Positions 1 through 10,201 of a stretch of 64,000 nt of DNA are shown here, in pieces. The DNA lies in the NCBI GenBank assembly GCA_049724395.1, contig JAUGWO010000023.1, positions 1-64,000 of the forward strand, written 5' to 3'. Origin of the DNA: Spongospora subterranea f. sp. subterranea (taxonomy: Eukaryota > Endomyxa: Phytomyxea > Phytomyxea > Plasmodiophorida). The notes under the pieces were generated by a model. The model ran no database searches and was not told the origin of the DNA. It was given only the letters and a program-made list of their open reading frames with translations. The stretch's first letter is position 1, and every line of letters starts with the position of its first letter. Both the position numbers and the translations under genes were made by a program.

Positions 1-725
1 TCGTATCATTTCAAACCCGAGTGCATGCCATTTTTGAGCGTTGCGGAGAACGACATTCCAAGGAAGCCCCTGGAGTAGCTGGTTTTTGAGAAGAGTTTGA
101 AGCGGCTTAGACGAGAAATGGAATAATGTGAACGCTTTATTTGAAATTATGAAGTTTTTGTTTGTGGTCCATCAACCGTTGCAGCTCGTCCTTCTCCTCA
201 AAGCTCAAGGAACGGCATGCACTCGCCTTTTAAATGGTAAGACACCCCAGCCGTCCATCCCTTTTCGAGGTTCGTTCGCTGCCGTTTGTACAGCCGCGTA
301 TCGCCTCGTTCTATAGTCTATTACAACCGACGCACACAGGGCGAGGACCTTTTGCCGAAACGACCTGGATGGACAGACCCATCGGCATCCGGGATTGCTT
401 AATGTGAACGTTATCAGCATCGGCGAACATTAATATAGACGCTTTACATCTAGACCGTCATCGTCACATTCCGAGTCCATCATGGTCAACGCCTCTCCAG
501 GTTGTCTGCGGAACAGGCTGTAGCCGCGTTCCAGCATCACCATATCCTGGCGAGACAGCAACGCCTTGCACCCGTTGATCAGGAACCGTTGGAGCTCGGT
601 CATTCTATCGAGCAATAAAAGACGTTAATATATAGGAAAATGGATCTCCAAGATCGCCAAGGGTGTGTCAAGTCTCAACGGGATTACCATTGAAAAATGC
701 TAGGGTTTGGGTTGTTACCGTGTTC
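1..725 (-). repeat. Left arm of a 3.7-kb inverted duplication
   Basis: Bases 1-420 are a diverged reverse complement of about 3270-3681, and 560-725 of about 2815-2990. Both arms carry the same ORF pieces in mirror orientation and end inward in the same telomere-like unit. The arm lacks most of the 3000-3240 segment present on the right and has unrelated sequence at 430-560. The left end is cut by the window edge, so the true length is unknown. Read directly from the sequence; a transposable-element origin is inferred. Confidence 0.8.
160..615 (-). pseudogene. Broken copy of the CxxC/HxxxxC ORF
   Basis: The minus strand repeats two pieces of the ORF at 2935-3517: an N-terminal MTELQRFL.NGCKALLS block starting at 603, and the block FADADNVHIKQSRMPMGLS followed by PVCVGC, starting at 430. 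A stop follows PVCVGCNRL near 312, and further homology continues in other frames to about 160. The reading frame is broken at several places, so this is a decayed copy. The family is not recognised. Confidence 0.6.
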
Positions 726-872
726 TAACGCGTTCGGGTTACAAACGCTATTCGTACGAAGTAATATGATGGTCGCCTACGATGTGAGGCAACAATAATG
801 ACTCGGATCGGCAAGCTATCGTGCACAACCAATTGGTGATAAATCCGAGTGAGGTTTATTTAGATACAAATA
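726..872 (+). repeat. 147-bp dispersed repeat, copy 1
   Basis: Starts taacgcgttcgggttacaaa and is about 95% identical by eye to 2357-2510 in the same orientation. A partial inverted copy lies at 1483-1571. The two direct copies flank retrotransposon-like coding fragments, so they could be remnants of long terminal repeats, although TG..CA ends are not evident. Each copy sits next to a telomere-like unit. Confidence 0.7.
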
Positions 873-888
873 CACCATGACAGGGTAA

Positions 889-1483
889 ATGAACTTTCGC
901 GAAGATGCTCAAAATTTGACGTTGCGCCATTGGAGCCAGCAGGCAACATGCAAAGGTTACGACGAATTCGTGATGCTTCTCCTGCAGCAGGTTCCGTTGA
1001 TACATCAATGGAGCGGATGGATGACGAATTTGAAACTGAGATTTCCATCCCACAAGATCCACAGGCGTGGAAAGCAATGAAAGATGCGGTGGTGGAGGCT
1101 GCTGAAGCTTTACCGGTGGAATTCAAGCCAGAATTACGAGAATGTGAGATGAATTCGCCGATATTTTTCGAAGCGGCCTCTGGGCGGATCCGCCGATCAA
1201 GATCCCTCCTCTATCTTTACAGTTGATTGACGGCGCTAAGGCGTTCCAGATGCCGTCAACGTCGGTATGCGCCTACTCATTATCAGTTTCTGACGGATAT
1301 CTCTAAGCAGTTGCAAGATTACGGCTGTATTGTCAAAAATAATTCGGCGCGATTTGCATCGGCTGCGTTGGCAGCTCCGAAACCTGGCCGCCCGGGCCAA
1401 TTTCGACTGTGCGTCGATCTCCGACAGTTGAATGCAATAACGGAGCGATACGTCGGCCGCAGTGGGACCAAGAATCAGTTACC
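889..1483 (+). pseudogene. Ty3/gypsy reverse transcriptase fragment
   Basis: Translation of 1227-1483 gives an RT entry region: QLQDYGCIVKNNSARFAS, then alanine- and proline-rich sequence, then GQFRLCVDLRQLNAITE. This matches the Ty3/gypsy pattern (I..S.SP.ASP....KK.G..R.CVDYR.LN.IT). The chain ends in stops soon after, before the catalytic YxDD region, and upstream coding (930-1226, acidic, gag- or protease-like spacer) is in another frame. A truncated, dead retrotransposon piece. RT identity is confident; extent is approximate. Confidence 0.7.
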
Positions 1484-1571
1484 GATCCGAGTCATTATTG
1501 TTGCCTTACATTCGTAGGCGACCATCATATTACGTCGTACTCAATAGCGTTTCGTAACCCGAACGCGTTAC
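1483..1571 (-). repeat. 147-bp dispersed repeat, inverted partial copy
   Basis: Reverse complement of the central part of the repeats at 726-872 and 2357-2510 (gatccgagtcattattgttg to gaacgcgttac). It abuts the end of the RT fragment, so a rearrangement breakpoint lies here. Confidence 0.7.
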
Positions 1572-1639
1572 AAAGCGTAATGAAATCACATCTGGCAGTG
1601 GACGAGCTTGTCGTGAAATCCGTCCAAAACGCTCCTGCA

Positions 1640-2285
1640 TTTTCAATATAAGCGCTTGCTGTACCTTCGGTTGGTCTCGATAAGCCGCCGCCAGTCCTGA
1701 ACGTCAAGGCCTTATATGACGTGGTTTCCCACCGAATCGCCCGAGCTTGAACCGGCCCATCGAGGCAGCGTAAAAATGCTGATCCCCGAGCAGTGTCGTC
1801 ATAGACATCTGTGAGTATGCGAAAGCTGGAATCAAACTCCTCGAACTTCAGGAAGCGACATACTTCTGAGACATCTTGGTCCGACTCGGGGCTAACCTTA
1901 TGGCCCACCACGCCAACAAGCGTCCTCCTGAGATATGTGCTCGGCAAACCGCAGGAGTCCTTTCAGTGGTATATCCTTGACGTGCCTAACAAGAACCTCC
2001 GGCGACTCGGGTGTGTCGATTTTATATTTAACCTCCTGCTGGATATTTGGGGGAATATGATTGGGTTCCATCACCTTGGTTAATATCAATGATAATTTCT
2101 TCGATATCGAGCTCCTCGAATCTGGAAAATCTTTCATCCAGACGTTGGTCTATATATTGAACCAACGCCGCTTTGGAATTCGGGTTTTCCGCTCCCCTTC
2201 GCGATGATTCCACTGGTTCCGAATATTCCGCTGGGTCCTTCATCTCTTCCTCGATCCAGACGAAATTGCCCTTGCCTCCGGCCAT
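1640..2285 (-). pseudogene. Gag-like retrotransposon fragment, three frames
   Basis: On the minus strand a start at 2285 (MAGGKGNFVWIEEEMKDP) leads into acidic sequence with VQYIDQRLDERFSRFEEL. The reading continues after a frame change as VMEPNHIPPNIQQEVKYKI, then after a second change as DQDVSEVCRFLKFEEF and so on to about 1640. A charged helical N-terminus and compact helical middle suit a gag capsid, but no zinc knuckle is visible and family assignment is inference. It lies opposite in strand to the RT fragment, so the two do not form one element as they stand. Confidence 0.45.
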
Positions 2286-2356
2286 GACGGGACAAAGCAA
2301 AAAATAAACAAATTAGATTAAATGCAATAACCCTTAGTTTGTTGTAAAGGCCTTTG

Positions 2357-2510
2357 TAACGCGTTCGGGTTACAAACGCTATTCGTACGACGTAATATGA
2401 TGGTCGCCTACGATGTAAGGCAACAATAATGACTCGGATCGGCAAGATATCTTGCACAACCAATTGGTGATAAATCCGAGTGACGTTTATTGACAGTAGA
2501 TACAAATAAA
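2357..2510 (+). repeat. 147-bp dispersed repeat, copy 2
   Basis: Direct copy of 726-872, differing mainly by a few substitutions and a short insertion near the 3' end (gacagtag). With copy 1 it brackets the RT and gag fragments. Confidence 0.7.
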
Positions 2511-2549
2511 TACGAGCTGTACGAATTTAGTTGTTACCCACCCAATAAC

Positions 2550-2850
2550 AACCCACGCAGTTTAAAACTGCGTACTACACGGTAACAACCCAAACCCTAG
2601 CTTTTACTACACGGTAACAACCCAAACCCTAGCTTGTACTACACGATAACAACCCAAACCCTAGCTTTTACTACATGGTAACAACCCAAACCCTAGCTTT
2701 TGTCAATGGTCACCCCGTTAAGACTTGACTCAACCTTGGCCCACCCAATAACAACCCACGCAGTTTAAAACTGCGTACTACACGGTAACAACAACCAAAC
2801 CCTAGCTTTTACTACACGGTAACAACCCAAACCCTAGCTTTTTTCAATGG
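2550..2850 (-). repeat. Interrupted telomere-like 32-bp repeats
   Basis: Minus-strand units of about 32 bp reading aaaagctagggtttgggttg followed by ttaccgtgtagt occur in a run near 2580-2705 and again near 2785-2850. Near-palindromic gcagtttaaaactgc boxes precede each run (about 2559 and 2759). The core TAGGGTTTGGGTT resembles degenerate TTTAGGG telomere sequence. The same unit forms the cleaner array at 3943-4217 on the other strand. Confidence 0.75.
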
Positions 2851-3681
2851 TCACCCCGTTGAGACTTGACTCAACCTTGGCGATCTTGGAGATCCATTTT
2901 CCTATATATTAAGGTCTTTTTATTGCTCGATAGAATGACCGAGCTCCAAAGGTTCCTGGTCAACGGGTGCAAGGCATTGCTGTCGCTTACAACGGTTAAC
3001 GACGATCGTGTCGATACATCGCCGACGGATGAGCTTCTGGCCCCCTCGTACCCACAGTCCATGCCCAAAGCTTTTTTATACAAAGATACTTCACCACCGA
3101 AGTCGCCGCAGGATGCGTCTGGCAAATCGCCGCCCCAATCCATTGCAGAAGAAGAGACACATAAGTTCAACTTTACTTCAGATCCGCTATCAAATTCTGA
3201 TGCAAATTCGAGTATGTTTGAAGATACGTCGAAACCGTGCGTCTATATGGAAGTTTGCCGATGCCCACGGTTCTGATAACGTTCACATTAAGCAATCCCG
3301 GATGCCGATGGGTCTGTCCATCCAGGTGGTTTCGACAAAAGGTTCTCGCCCTGTATGCGTCGGCTGTAATCAAGCCATGGAACGAAGCGATGGGCGGCAG
3401 TACAAACGGCAGCGAACGAACCTCGAAAAGGGATGGACGGCTGGGCTGCCGTACCATTTGAAAGGCGAGTGCATGCCGTTGCTGAGCGCTGAGGAGAAGG
3501 ACGAGCTGCAACGGTGAATAGACCACAAACAAACGCTTCATAATTTTGGGTTCCATTTTCTCGTCTGAGCCGCTATAAACTCTTCTAAAAAATTAGCTGC
3601 TCCAGCCTAATTCGGCTTCTTTGGAATGTCGTTGTCCGCAACGCTCAAAAATGGCATGCACTCGGTTTGAAATGATACGAC
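2815..3681 (+). repeat. Right arm of the 3.7-kb inverted duplication
   Basis: Mirror of 1-725. It includes the whole zinc-finger-like ORF, its 3' flank (caaacgcttcataattttggg) and the distal block ending cggtttgaaatgatacga, which matches the first bases of the window in reverse complement. The arms differ by substitutions and a roughly 240-bp insertion/deletion, so the duplication is not recent. Confidence 0.8.
2935..3517 (+). CDS. Unknown ORF with N-terminal MTELQRFL block and C-terminal CxxC/HxxxxC
   Basis: Family not recognised. The start at 2935 follows an AT-rich stretch and gives MTELQRFLVNGCKALLS, then about 80 polar, Pro/Ser-rich residues. A one-base frame change near 3240 leads into the second conserved block: HIKQSRMPMGLSIQVVS, then PVCVGCNQAMERSDGRQYKR, then PYHLKGECMPLLSAEEKD, and a stop at 3517. 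CVGC and HLKGEC could bind zinc. Only the two end blocks are shared with the inverted copy at 160-615, so those are the constrained parts. Because it lies within a duplicated, transposon-rich segment, an element-borne gene is likely. The frame change means it may already be dead. Confidence 0.4.
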
Positions 3682-3826
3682 AGCCCCGTCGTCCATCCGG
3701 CTTCCACGACATCGCCGATTAGTACTCCTAGGATTTGGTACTGGAACACTAGCACACAGACCGTCATTTTATTCAAAAAAAAAGTCATAAAAACCGACTT
3801 AAAAGGTTGGGTTGTTACCGTGTAGT

Positions 3827-3844
3827 ACGCAGTTTAAACTGCGT
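3827..3844. repeat. Perfect 18-bp palindrome in telomere-like repeat
   Basis: acgcagtttaaactgcgt is its own reverse complement. It lies immediately after a gttgttaccgtgtagt unit. Nineteen-base imperfect versions occur near 2557 and 2757, so the palindrome is a recurring part of this repeat family. Confidence 0.85.
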
Positions 3845-3942
3845 GGGTTGTTGGTGGGTGGGTAACAACTAAATTCGTTACTGCCAATACGAGCTGTACG
3901 GGATAAATGCGCGGGATGAGTGGGGCCCGCGCCACACGTGTA

Positions 3943-4217
3943 GAAGAGACTAGGGTTTGGGTTGTTACCGTGTAGAAGAGACTAGGGTTTGGGTTGTTAC
4001 CGTGTAGAAGAGACTAGGGTTTGGGTGGTTACCGTGTAGAAGAGACTAGGGTTTGGGTTGTTACCGTGTAGAAGAGACTAGGGTTTGGGTTGTTACCGTG
4101 TAGAAGAGACTAGGGTTTGGGTGGTTACCGTGTAGAAGAGACTAGGGTTTGGGTTGTTACCGTGTAGAAGAGACTAGGGTTTGGGTTGTTACCGTGTAGA
4201 AGAGACTAGGGTTTGTG
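3943..4217 (+). repeat. Tandem array of a 32-bp telomere-like unit
   Basis: About 8.5 tandem copies of actagggtttgggttgttac followed by cgtgtagaagag (32 bp). Some units have ggtggt for ggttgt. The TAGGGTTTGGG core suggests descent from TTTAGGG-type telomeric DNA. It abuts the 3' end of a MULE fragment, as expected for subtelomeric or interstitial telomeric sequence. Confidence 0.9.
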
Positions 4218-4220
4218 TTA

Positions 4221-4597
4221 TTACCGTCTAGGGTTTGGGCATCGCTTTGGTACGATCACTGGAGGTTTGGTGATTCCATCGCTAACCAGTTCGTAAACCG
4301 GGATTGGAAATTTATCGGTGCGCTGTAAGCAGAGATTAAGGAAGCAACTCGGTAACAATGGTAAAGAAAATTTAGGTACTCGCCTCCGATGAAACTGATC
4401 GCGGCAGCGGCGTGAGAACATGGTTTACCGAATTCTTGAAAAAGTCCACACGAACACGTCTTTGTATCAAGATCAACGCTGCGATACGTGTTTCCATTTT
4501 TGTTTTTGACGTCAAACACAGAATTCGAAAATTTGAAAATCTCACAAAGTCGTCCCTCCTTCAAAGTGTTGTTGTACTCAGTTTGAAAGCGAAGCAT
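4221..4597 (-). pseudogene. MULE transposase C-terminus (SWIM zinc finger)
   Basis: Minus-strand translation from 4597 contains VDLDTKTCSCGLFQEFGKPC followed by SHAAAA, a SWIM zinc finger (CxC..CxH) with the LxxxTCxCxxFQExGxPCxHA signature of Mutator-like element transposases. After a frame shift near 4330 the tail reads YELVSDGITKPPVIVPKR, matching the proline/basic tail that follows SWIM in MULEs. The DDE domain is not seen upstream (4600-5100), where stops are frequent. A truncated, inactive relic. Confidence 0.75.
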
Positions 4598-5726
4598 AAC
4601 TTTTGTATAAGATTTCGAGCAAACTGTTCCCGGTTAACATTCTAAGAATGCTTTTCGTGTGATGGTTCTCAGCAAACTCGTCTTGTTGAGCTCAATATTA
4701 AGGTGGCCACTTTAGCACAACATCACGACCCTACTTTGTTGGCACTGTGGCCGAATGCCGCTATCACGCGCGTCAAGGCACCGTTGAATTCAAATAAAGG
4801 GGACTGCAGAAACCATTACGACATGTACGTACTTATTTCCCATCAGTCAGTGATGTCTAATGGTTTTATAAGAAGGTTCAGCAGTGTAAGCTGATATGTC
4901 AACTGATGATGGAGGACACCCATTGGTATTTAACAGTCAATGAACGAACTTGGGCGCAAATATAATACTCCACACAACGATTGACAAATAAATTACGAAC
5001 AGTCGATGGAGCAAATTTTCGTCGAGTACCCGATAAGCTAAATAAGATAAAAATTCGACAAGGCGTCTGATATGTATAGGAGAACAAGTGTTCGCTTCCA
5101 TCCTAATAGGCTCAGTGAAAACTAGGTGTGGAAACCAAGGACGATCTCCAATATCAAATAAGTGATATGGGCCATGGGAGCCATATTTACCAATATGGGG
5201 CTCGATCAGTTGGTCATTCCAACTGGACCCATCGGGATTGTCATTAAACAGTCACCATGCCCGAGCTCATTGTCGACGCAGCATTCTCTGGCCCAACATG
5301 AGCTAAACTTGAATTGTGTTGGATATTGATATCAAAATTATGTGTCATCAAGACACCAGCGTTTTCGTCAGGTGTGCCAAACTCTTCTGCAGCGTCACCA
5401 GACATGGGATTCAACGATTGTACCAGAAACTTCGGTAGACTATGGGTTCAACCATCCCTTTCGTATCGTCTATACCAAAAATTTAATACCAACGAATTAT
5501 CACTTGAGTTGGTACCATAAGAGCGCTCGTACGAACTAAAATCAATACAGCCCAAATGAGAACCGTGTATTTATCTTGAGTTCGAGCCGTCTATTTCTTG
5601 AGTTTGTAAAATGAAAGAAAAACTGCGTGAGTTCGTAGTGAGTTCGTATGAGTACAGACCAGTTATAGTGACTGCTGAAGATCTAATCACATAAAACTAT
5701 ATACAAGCATTCCGTGAAACACGATC
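4598..5726. other. No supported gene (1.1 kb)
   Basis: AT-rich sequence with only short, overlapping open frames. A stretch near 4945-5020 (gtcaatgaacgaacttgggc) resembles 13090-13160, suggesting an old dispersed repeat, probably transposase-derived. Nothing else recognisable. Confidence 0.5.
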
Positions 5727-6704
5727 ATGAGTAGATTGACTACATTGCAGCACCAACAAAGTCATGTATTGCTTAGGTTGTTGTATGTGCTGTTCACAGT
5801 GTACAGAGTGACACTTCAAAAAATCTCGCCAGTTCTACTGATTCCATCATCTGTTGTTTCTTTTGCGCCTTCATCCCGTCAATACAATAACACACATCGT
5901 GAAGCACTCCCTCTGAATAGTGTCGAACAAAGGGTTGATTTCGCTCATCTCAAACCCCGTAAAAATGATGTGATTAGAGATGGCTTTACTAGTGGTTTTG
6001 CATCCAAACCTTACGCTGACCCGTTGGTCTCTGCTATGCAAGATACTCCTGATACAGATGTTGTTCAAGATCAGTTAATAGCTACTCTTAATATGCAAGA
6101 TAATCCTGAAACAGATGCTGTTCACGATAAGTTAATAATTACTCCTAATATGCAAGGTAATCCTGAAACAGATGTTGTTCACGATCAGTTAATAATTACT
6201 TCTAATATGCAAGATAATCCTGAAACAGATGTTGTTCACAATCAGTTATTACCAAGCTGTAAACATACTCTTGATACAGACATTGATCACGACCCATCAT
6301 CTCCATCAGAACCTGAATTGCAATCCATGATCGTTGGGTCAGGCGAGGACGCGCTTTCGCTCTCCGGACCTCAGGTCTTAGTGTCGTCATCAGACACAGA
6401 TATTTTGCTCGATCAGTCATCATCAAACTGTGTTATAGAGTCAGACTCTTCTCCTTTCATTGCTCACTCCTCCGCCCATCATGAATCCTTACCGTCATCG
6501 ACATTATCAATTAGCCCGGCCGTTCGTCATCGCAATCATCATGTCGTCGCCCTAGTTTCAGCGTTGTAATTGCATTATCGAGCATTTGTTCGGTTGCAAT
6601 TTTGAGTTCTATTTGGTTATACAACATGTCAATGTGGATAGCATCCCAGCATCGAATACGGGGTGTTCCTCATGATCCTTTACCAGTGGAGATTATTTAA
6701 CGCC
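5727..6704 (+). pseudogene. Acidic repeat membrane-protein family, copy 1 (C-terminal TM out of frame)
   Basis: A 280-aa ORF starts at 5727 with a hydrophobic segment (HVLLRLLYVLFTVY). It then has four imperfect ~21-residue repeats of type NMQDNPETDVVHDQLIIT, a block shared with copy 2 (HTLDTDIDHDPSSPSEPELQ, then GEDALSLSGPQVLVSSSDTD), and an early stop at 6569. In the next frame, 6570-6704 still encodes the C-terminal TM and tail of copy 2 (SSIWLYNMSMWIASQHRIRG then VPHDPLP). A two-base length difference in the Ser-rich linker causes the shift. No known family; probably a membrane or surface-exposed protein. Whether truncation inactivates it is unknown. Confidence 0.55.
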
Positions 6705-7731
6705 ACCCGCTCATTGAATCTTCCAGTCTATAATTATTGACAAGTTTACAATATATGAGTATATAATACTATTGTTTATTCAGTAAGCGTTGTTCAAAAT
6801 AACTTTCAATTACAGCGGTGTTGCAATGCATTGAAATCTAATGCAAAGCTTTGAATTGGGAATAAAAATTTAATGCCCTTTGGATCGGGCAAAATTATTT
6901 ATTCAAGAGGGCGCCTTCTCCGCAGAATACCTTTTATAGAAAACTCATCGCTGGTGAAAAATCAATCGCCATTGAGCGGCCACCTGACCTAGAACGGATA
7001 TGACGAAAATTTTCAACCCAGTTGCTAGCATAGAATTAGAGATTGAAAACAAGTAGGCGTATTGACAACAGTTGGTACAGCATCGTCCATGTTCAGTCAT
7101 CTGTGACAACTTTCCAAAATATGCCGGCCGGGAATATTGTCGGTTTTAATTTGACATGACCCAAGAATGTCAAGAGAAAGAAAAAAGATTTTGTTGGATA
7201 ATCAAATTGTATTCAACTCCCTATGACGTAAATCAATATTCACGTACCTTGAGTGTAATTACTTCCTGATTTGAATTAGTTCGTATTCACTCCCCTAATT
7301 TGTGTTCAGGTCCTAGGATTATTATTCACACAACGGCCCACCATTTGACAGTACCTATCACATCGACAGACCCTGCAAACAAACAATTGCGCTTTTTTCT
7401 CGAAATGCCGAAAACGATTGGAGCTTCCACCAGCTTTACAGACAAAACAGTGTGCACTCCTCCTGTTAGACAGCAACTGGCGATCCAAAAAAATGTTTCC
7501 GGATTCGAATTTAGGACGGCGGTTCGAGGAATATTGGCGTGTCGTGTGGCCACTAATCTACCTCGATTAGTCTAGGTTCTGACAACGATCCTTTTATAAC
7601 CGCTTGTCCATCGACTAGCCACGAATGTGAGCCTATAAACATAATCTCTCGAACAAACTGGGAACAGGGGCCCATGACGTTGATTGCCTTGGAAAAAAGA
7701 ATGCCGTGCATTTACAACAACGTTTGACCTG
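6705..7731. other. No supported gene (1 kb)
   Basis: AT-rich 3' flank of the repeat-protein copy followed by short open frames. A minus-strand stretch (7306-7490) is Cys-rich (HCFVCK...FVCRVCRCDRYC) but lacks enough context to call. Confidence 0.4.
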
Positions 7732-8408
7732 TTTTTGGTGTGTCACACCCAGACACACCCAGCCCTAGATTAATCCAAGGATCAATTCGACACACCCAAG
7801 AAAGTCAATGGGGATTAATCCTTCCGAAACGACACACCCAAAAGTCCATGGGAATTAATCCCATGGGATATTCATGATTACATCAATTAACACAATGGAT
7901 CCGAGTCCAGCGGAATGTTTTATTGTTCAGGCCGCGCGTGCGATGTTAGCGATGGTGGACGCGTTCGGTTCAAACCAGAACATTGACATGGTTGAGGTGC
8001 TTTCAACATTGAGGCACGGAGGTGCGAAGTCATCTTCACCGCCTCAGCAGATGCCATCAGAGCAACCCTGGAGCTCGTGCTCATCTAATACCGTCAATGC
8101 GAGTTGCTCTTTTACAAAGGAAACTATCCTCGACTGGGAGACACCCACTGGACGTCCTTGCATTGTAGGGCCAAGAAGATTTTGAACAAACAGTCAGGTT
8201 TGAATTGGATTGAACGGTCTACGCCAAACTAGCAATGACTATTTTGAAATGGGATAGGTTTTTGTCCTCTGTCGCGTTCATGTTTGATATAATGTCTTGG
8301 GTGTGTGGTTTCTCTGTTTATCTCGGCCGTTAAACCACCATGGACTTTCTTGGGTGTGTCAAATTAATTCTCGGATTAATCTAGGGCTGGGTGTGTGACA
8401 CCAAAAAC
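7732..8408. mobile_element. Non-autonomous DNA element with ~80-bp terminal inverted repeats
   Basis: The left end (tttttggtgtgtcacaccca, then gccctagattaatcc, then gacacacccaagaaagtc) recurs reverse-complemented at the right end (8325-8408), with a 10-bp extra gacacaccca on the left. The motif acacaccca also recurs inside each terminus. Length is about 677 bp, in the MITE/short-TIR size range. No transposase is encoded; one 103-codon ORF lies inside. I could not define a target-site duplication. Confidence 0.75.
7874..8185 (+). CDS. Hypothetical 103-aa ORF inside the TIR element
   Basis: The ORF starts MITSINTMDPSPAECFIVQA, has a helical middle (AARAMLAMVDAF), and is Ser/Pro-rich towards the end. 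It is the only open frame over 100 codons in the element and is centred between the terminal repeats. There is no similarity I recognise, and there are no zinc or DDE motifs. It could be a remnant of an internal exon or chance. Confidence 0.25.
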   Translation: MITSINTMDPSPAECFIVQAARAMLAMVDAFGSNQNIDMVEVLSTLRHGGAKSSSPPQQMPSEQPWSSCSSNTVNASCSFTKETILDWETPTGRPCIVGPRRF

Positions 8409-10201
8409 TAGTGGACCTTAAAATCTAGTGCGTGCCTGGCAGCCACGGCATTACGGTATGTATATTTTGCAAAATGTCCGTCAAGTATGGTCGCTTCGCT
8501 CCCATGGCATTTTGAAATTGGAGCTCTGACCTGCTCTGACCTCCATTTTGGCTCCATAACTGCGCAGCCATGGTTGATGATCATGCGTTTCCCTTTTACC
8601 CTGGTCTATACTGGGCTGTGCAACATGTTATCAAAGAGCCCTGTCATACTTCCACTCTCTCTGGCAAAGCTTGGGTCACCGAACTGCTAAAAATGTGGAA
8701 TGAGTGACCGGACGGTTGCCTTGCTGAGACGGACCAATTCCGCTTTACGCCTGGACTCCTCCAAATCGACGTACTTTGCAATGGCCTAACCGATCATCAT
8801 TCCGGCCGATCTCCGGTCGACTTTCACACACCAACGTTTTTGCGAGGTGATTTCGAGTTTTGCGAAGTTCTTCCGGTGAGGCTGCCCTCCTGCGACGGTT
8901 GCGGGCATCCTTGGTGGGTGGAAAATGCAAGATCCAGTGCGCTGGGGCATAACTGAGTTGAATGCCGATGGCGACATCGTGTCAAACGTTGAAAATGGAA
9001 ACAGTAAGTTTTCGCTTTCGCCGATCAGAACCTTGTGAGAAGGAAAGAATCCAAAGGGCATGGCCGCGTATTCGCCTGTAACGACGGCGCCGATAAGCAG
9101 GACCGTTAACGAATCATGTAACGGGAAAGGTGTCGTCAGAAATTAACGAAAAAAATTGATAGTTGTAATAACGGCGACCCAAACTTCATCGAGGGCTATC
9201 GGGACTTGCGTGACATCCCACCCGAACCCTGAATTGTTTTTTAAGTATGTGAAATCTTTGAAAACCTCTCTTCAACGCATCAAGACTGGACTTGATCTTC
9301 CCCGGAAGTAGACTGCATTTGAATTGCATGTTGAATGCTACCGTTACCGCCGCATCGGCGCGTTTACCCATATCAGCCTGAGCCTGCAGCTGTGCGACTA
9401 GGAACTGGTCCTTAGTTGCATCCCATACGGCCCTGAGATGGTTCTCCTATGGCGTCATTGTTGTGTGGGGGAACCGTCTGGGGAACGGCACAACTCGTCT
9501 GGGGAATGGCACAACTTTCTGAAAACTTGAGTGTCTGGCAAAACCAAAACACTATGGCGTTTCTGATGTTCTGTTGAAAGGCTCCATCTCGTGATTCTTG
9601 CCATTGAGAATTGATTAGGACCGGCACCCTGCCAGAAAGAAACTCCCCTAAATTCTCCCGCAATGAAGACAGACTGCGCCCTTTCACGCTCTGAAGGTCC
9701 AATTCTATTCAGACACCCTGTCGAGTTTCGGCTGGATGGATATCGGATCGATTGTCGCTTGCGATTGTTGTCTTCAGATCTTGATGGACTGCATCAACCT
9801 TTCAGAAAGTGCTGGCATCACTTGTGGCCGATTTTCCGTCGGGTCACAAGCTTGGCTGACTGCTGTGAGTAATCGCGGGCGAAATTACGATAGAGATCAC
9901 AAGAGAATATATTAGCACTCCATATAGGATGCTCAGGATACATCAATTTCATAGATTACAAAATCCTGCAAAATCACGGTTCTGAGTCTTTTTAGGAGTT
10001 GAAGGAATCCCTTTGCCGCAATAGTCTGACAATATTCCCCGGTAGCAATCAGTTTACGTCAATCATCACTTTAACAAGTTCCGTTTGTGTCACCACCAAT
10101 TCATTATTACTGAAATAAATAATTGTTACTATTTATATAAATACTCCTACTTTACAGATAGAGGTTGTCAATAATTATAGACTGGAAGCATTGTGGTGAC
10201 G
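8409..10201. other. No supported gene (1.8 kb)
   Basis: Contains several 60-96-codon open frames on both strands (for example minus 8786-9061 and 9412-9702) with no recognisable motifs and frequent stops. Likely decayed repeats. Near-identical tandem phrases occur around 9474-9510 (ctggggaacggcacaactcg / ctggggaatggcacaact). Confidence 0.5.

Noticed and set aside
726-2510. Complete LTR retrotransposon bounded by the 147-bp repeats
   Set aside because: The RT fragment and the gag-like fragment are on opposite strands and a third, inverted repeat copy sits between them, so this is a composite of pieces.
7306-7490. Cys-rich minus-strand frame resembling the C-terminal finger of piggyBac transposases
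   Set aside because: Spacing of HCFVCK and FVCRVCRCDRYC is suggestive, but no transposase core or terminal repeats are visible nearby; too little to call.
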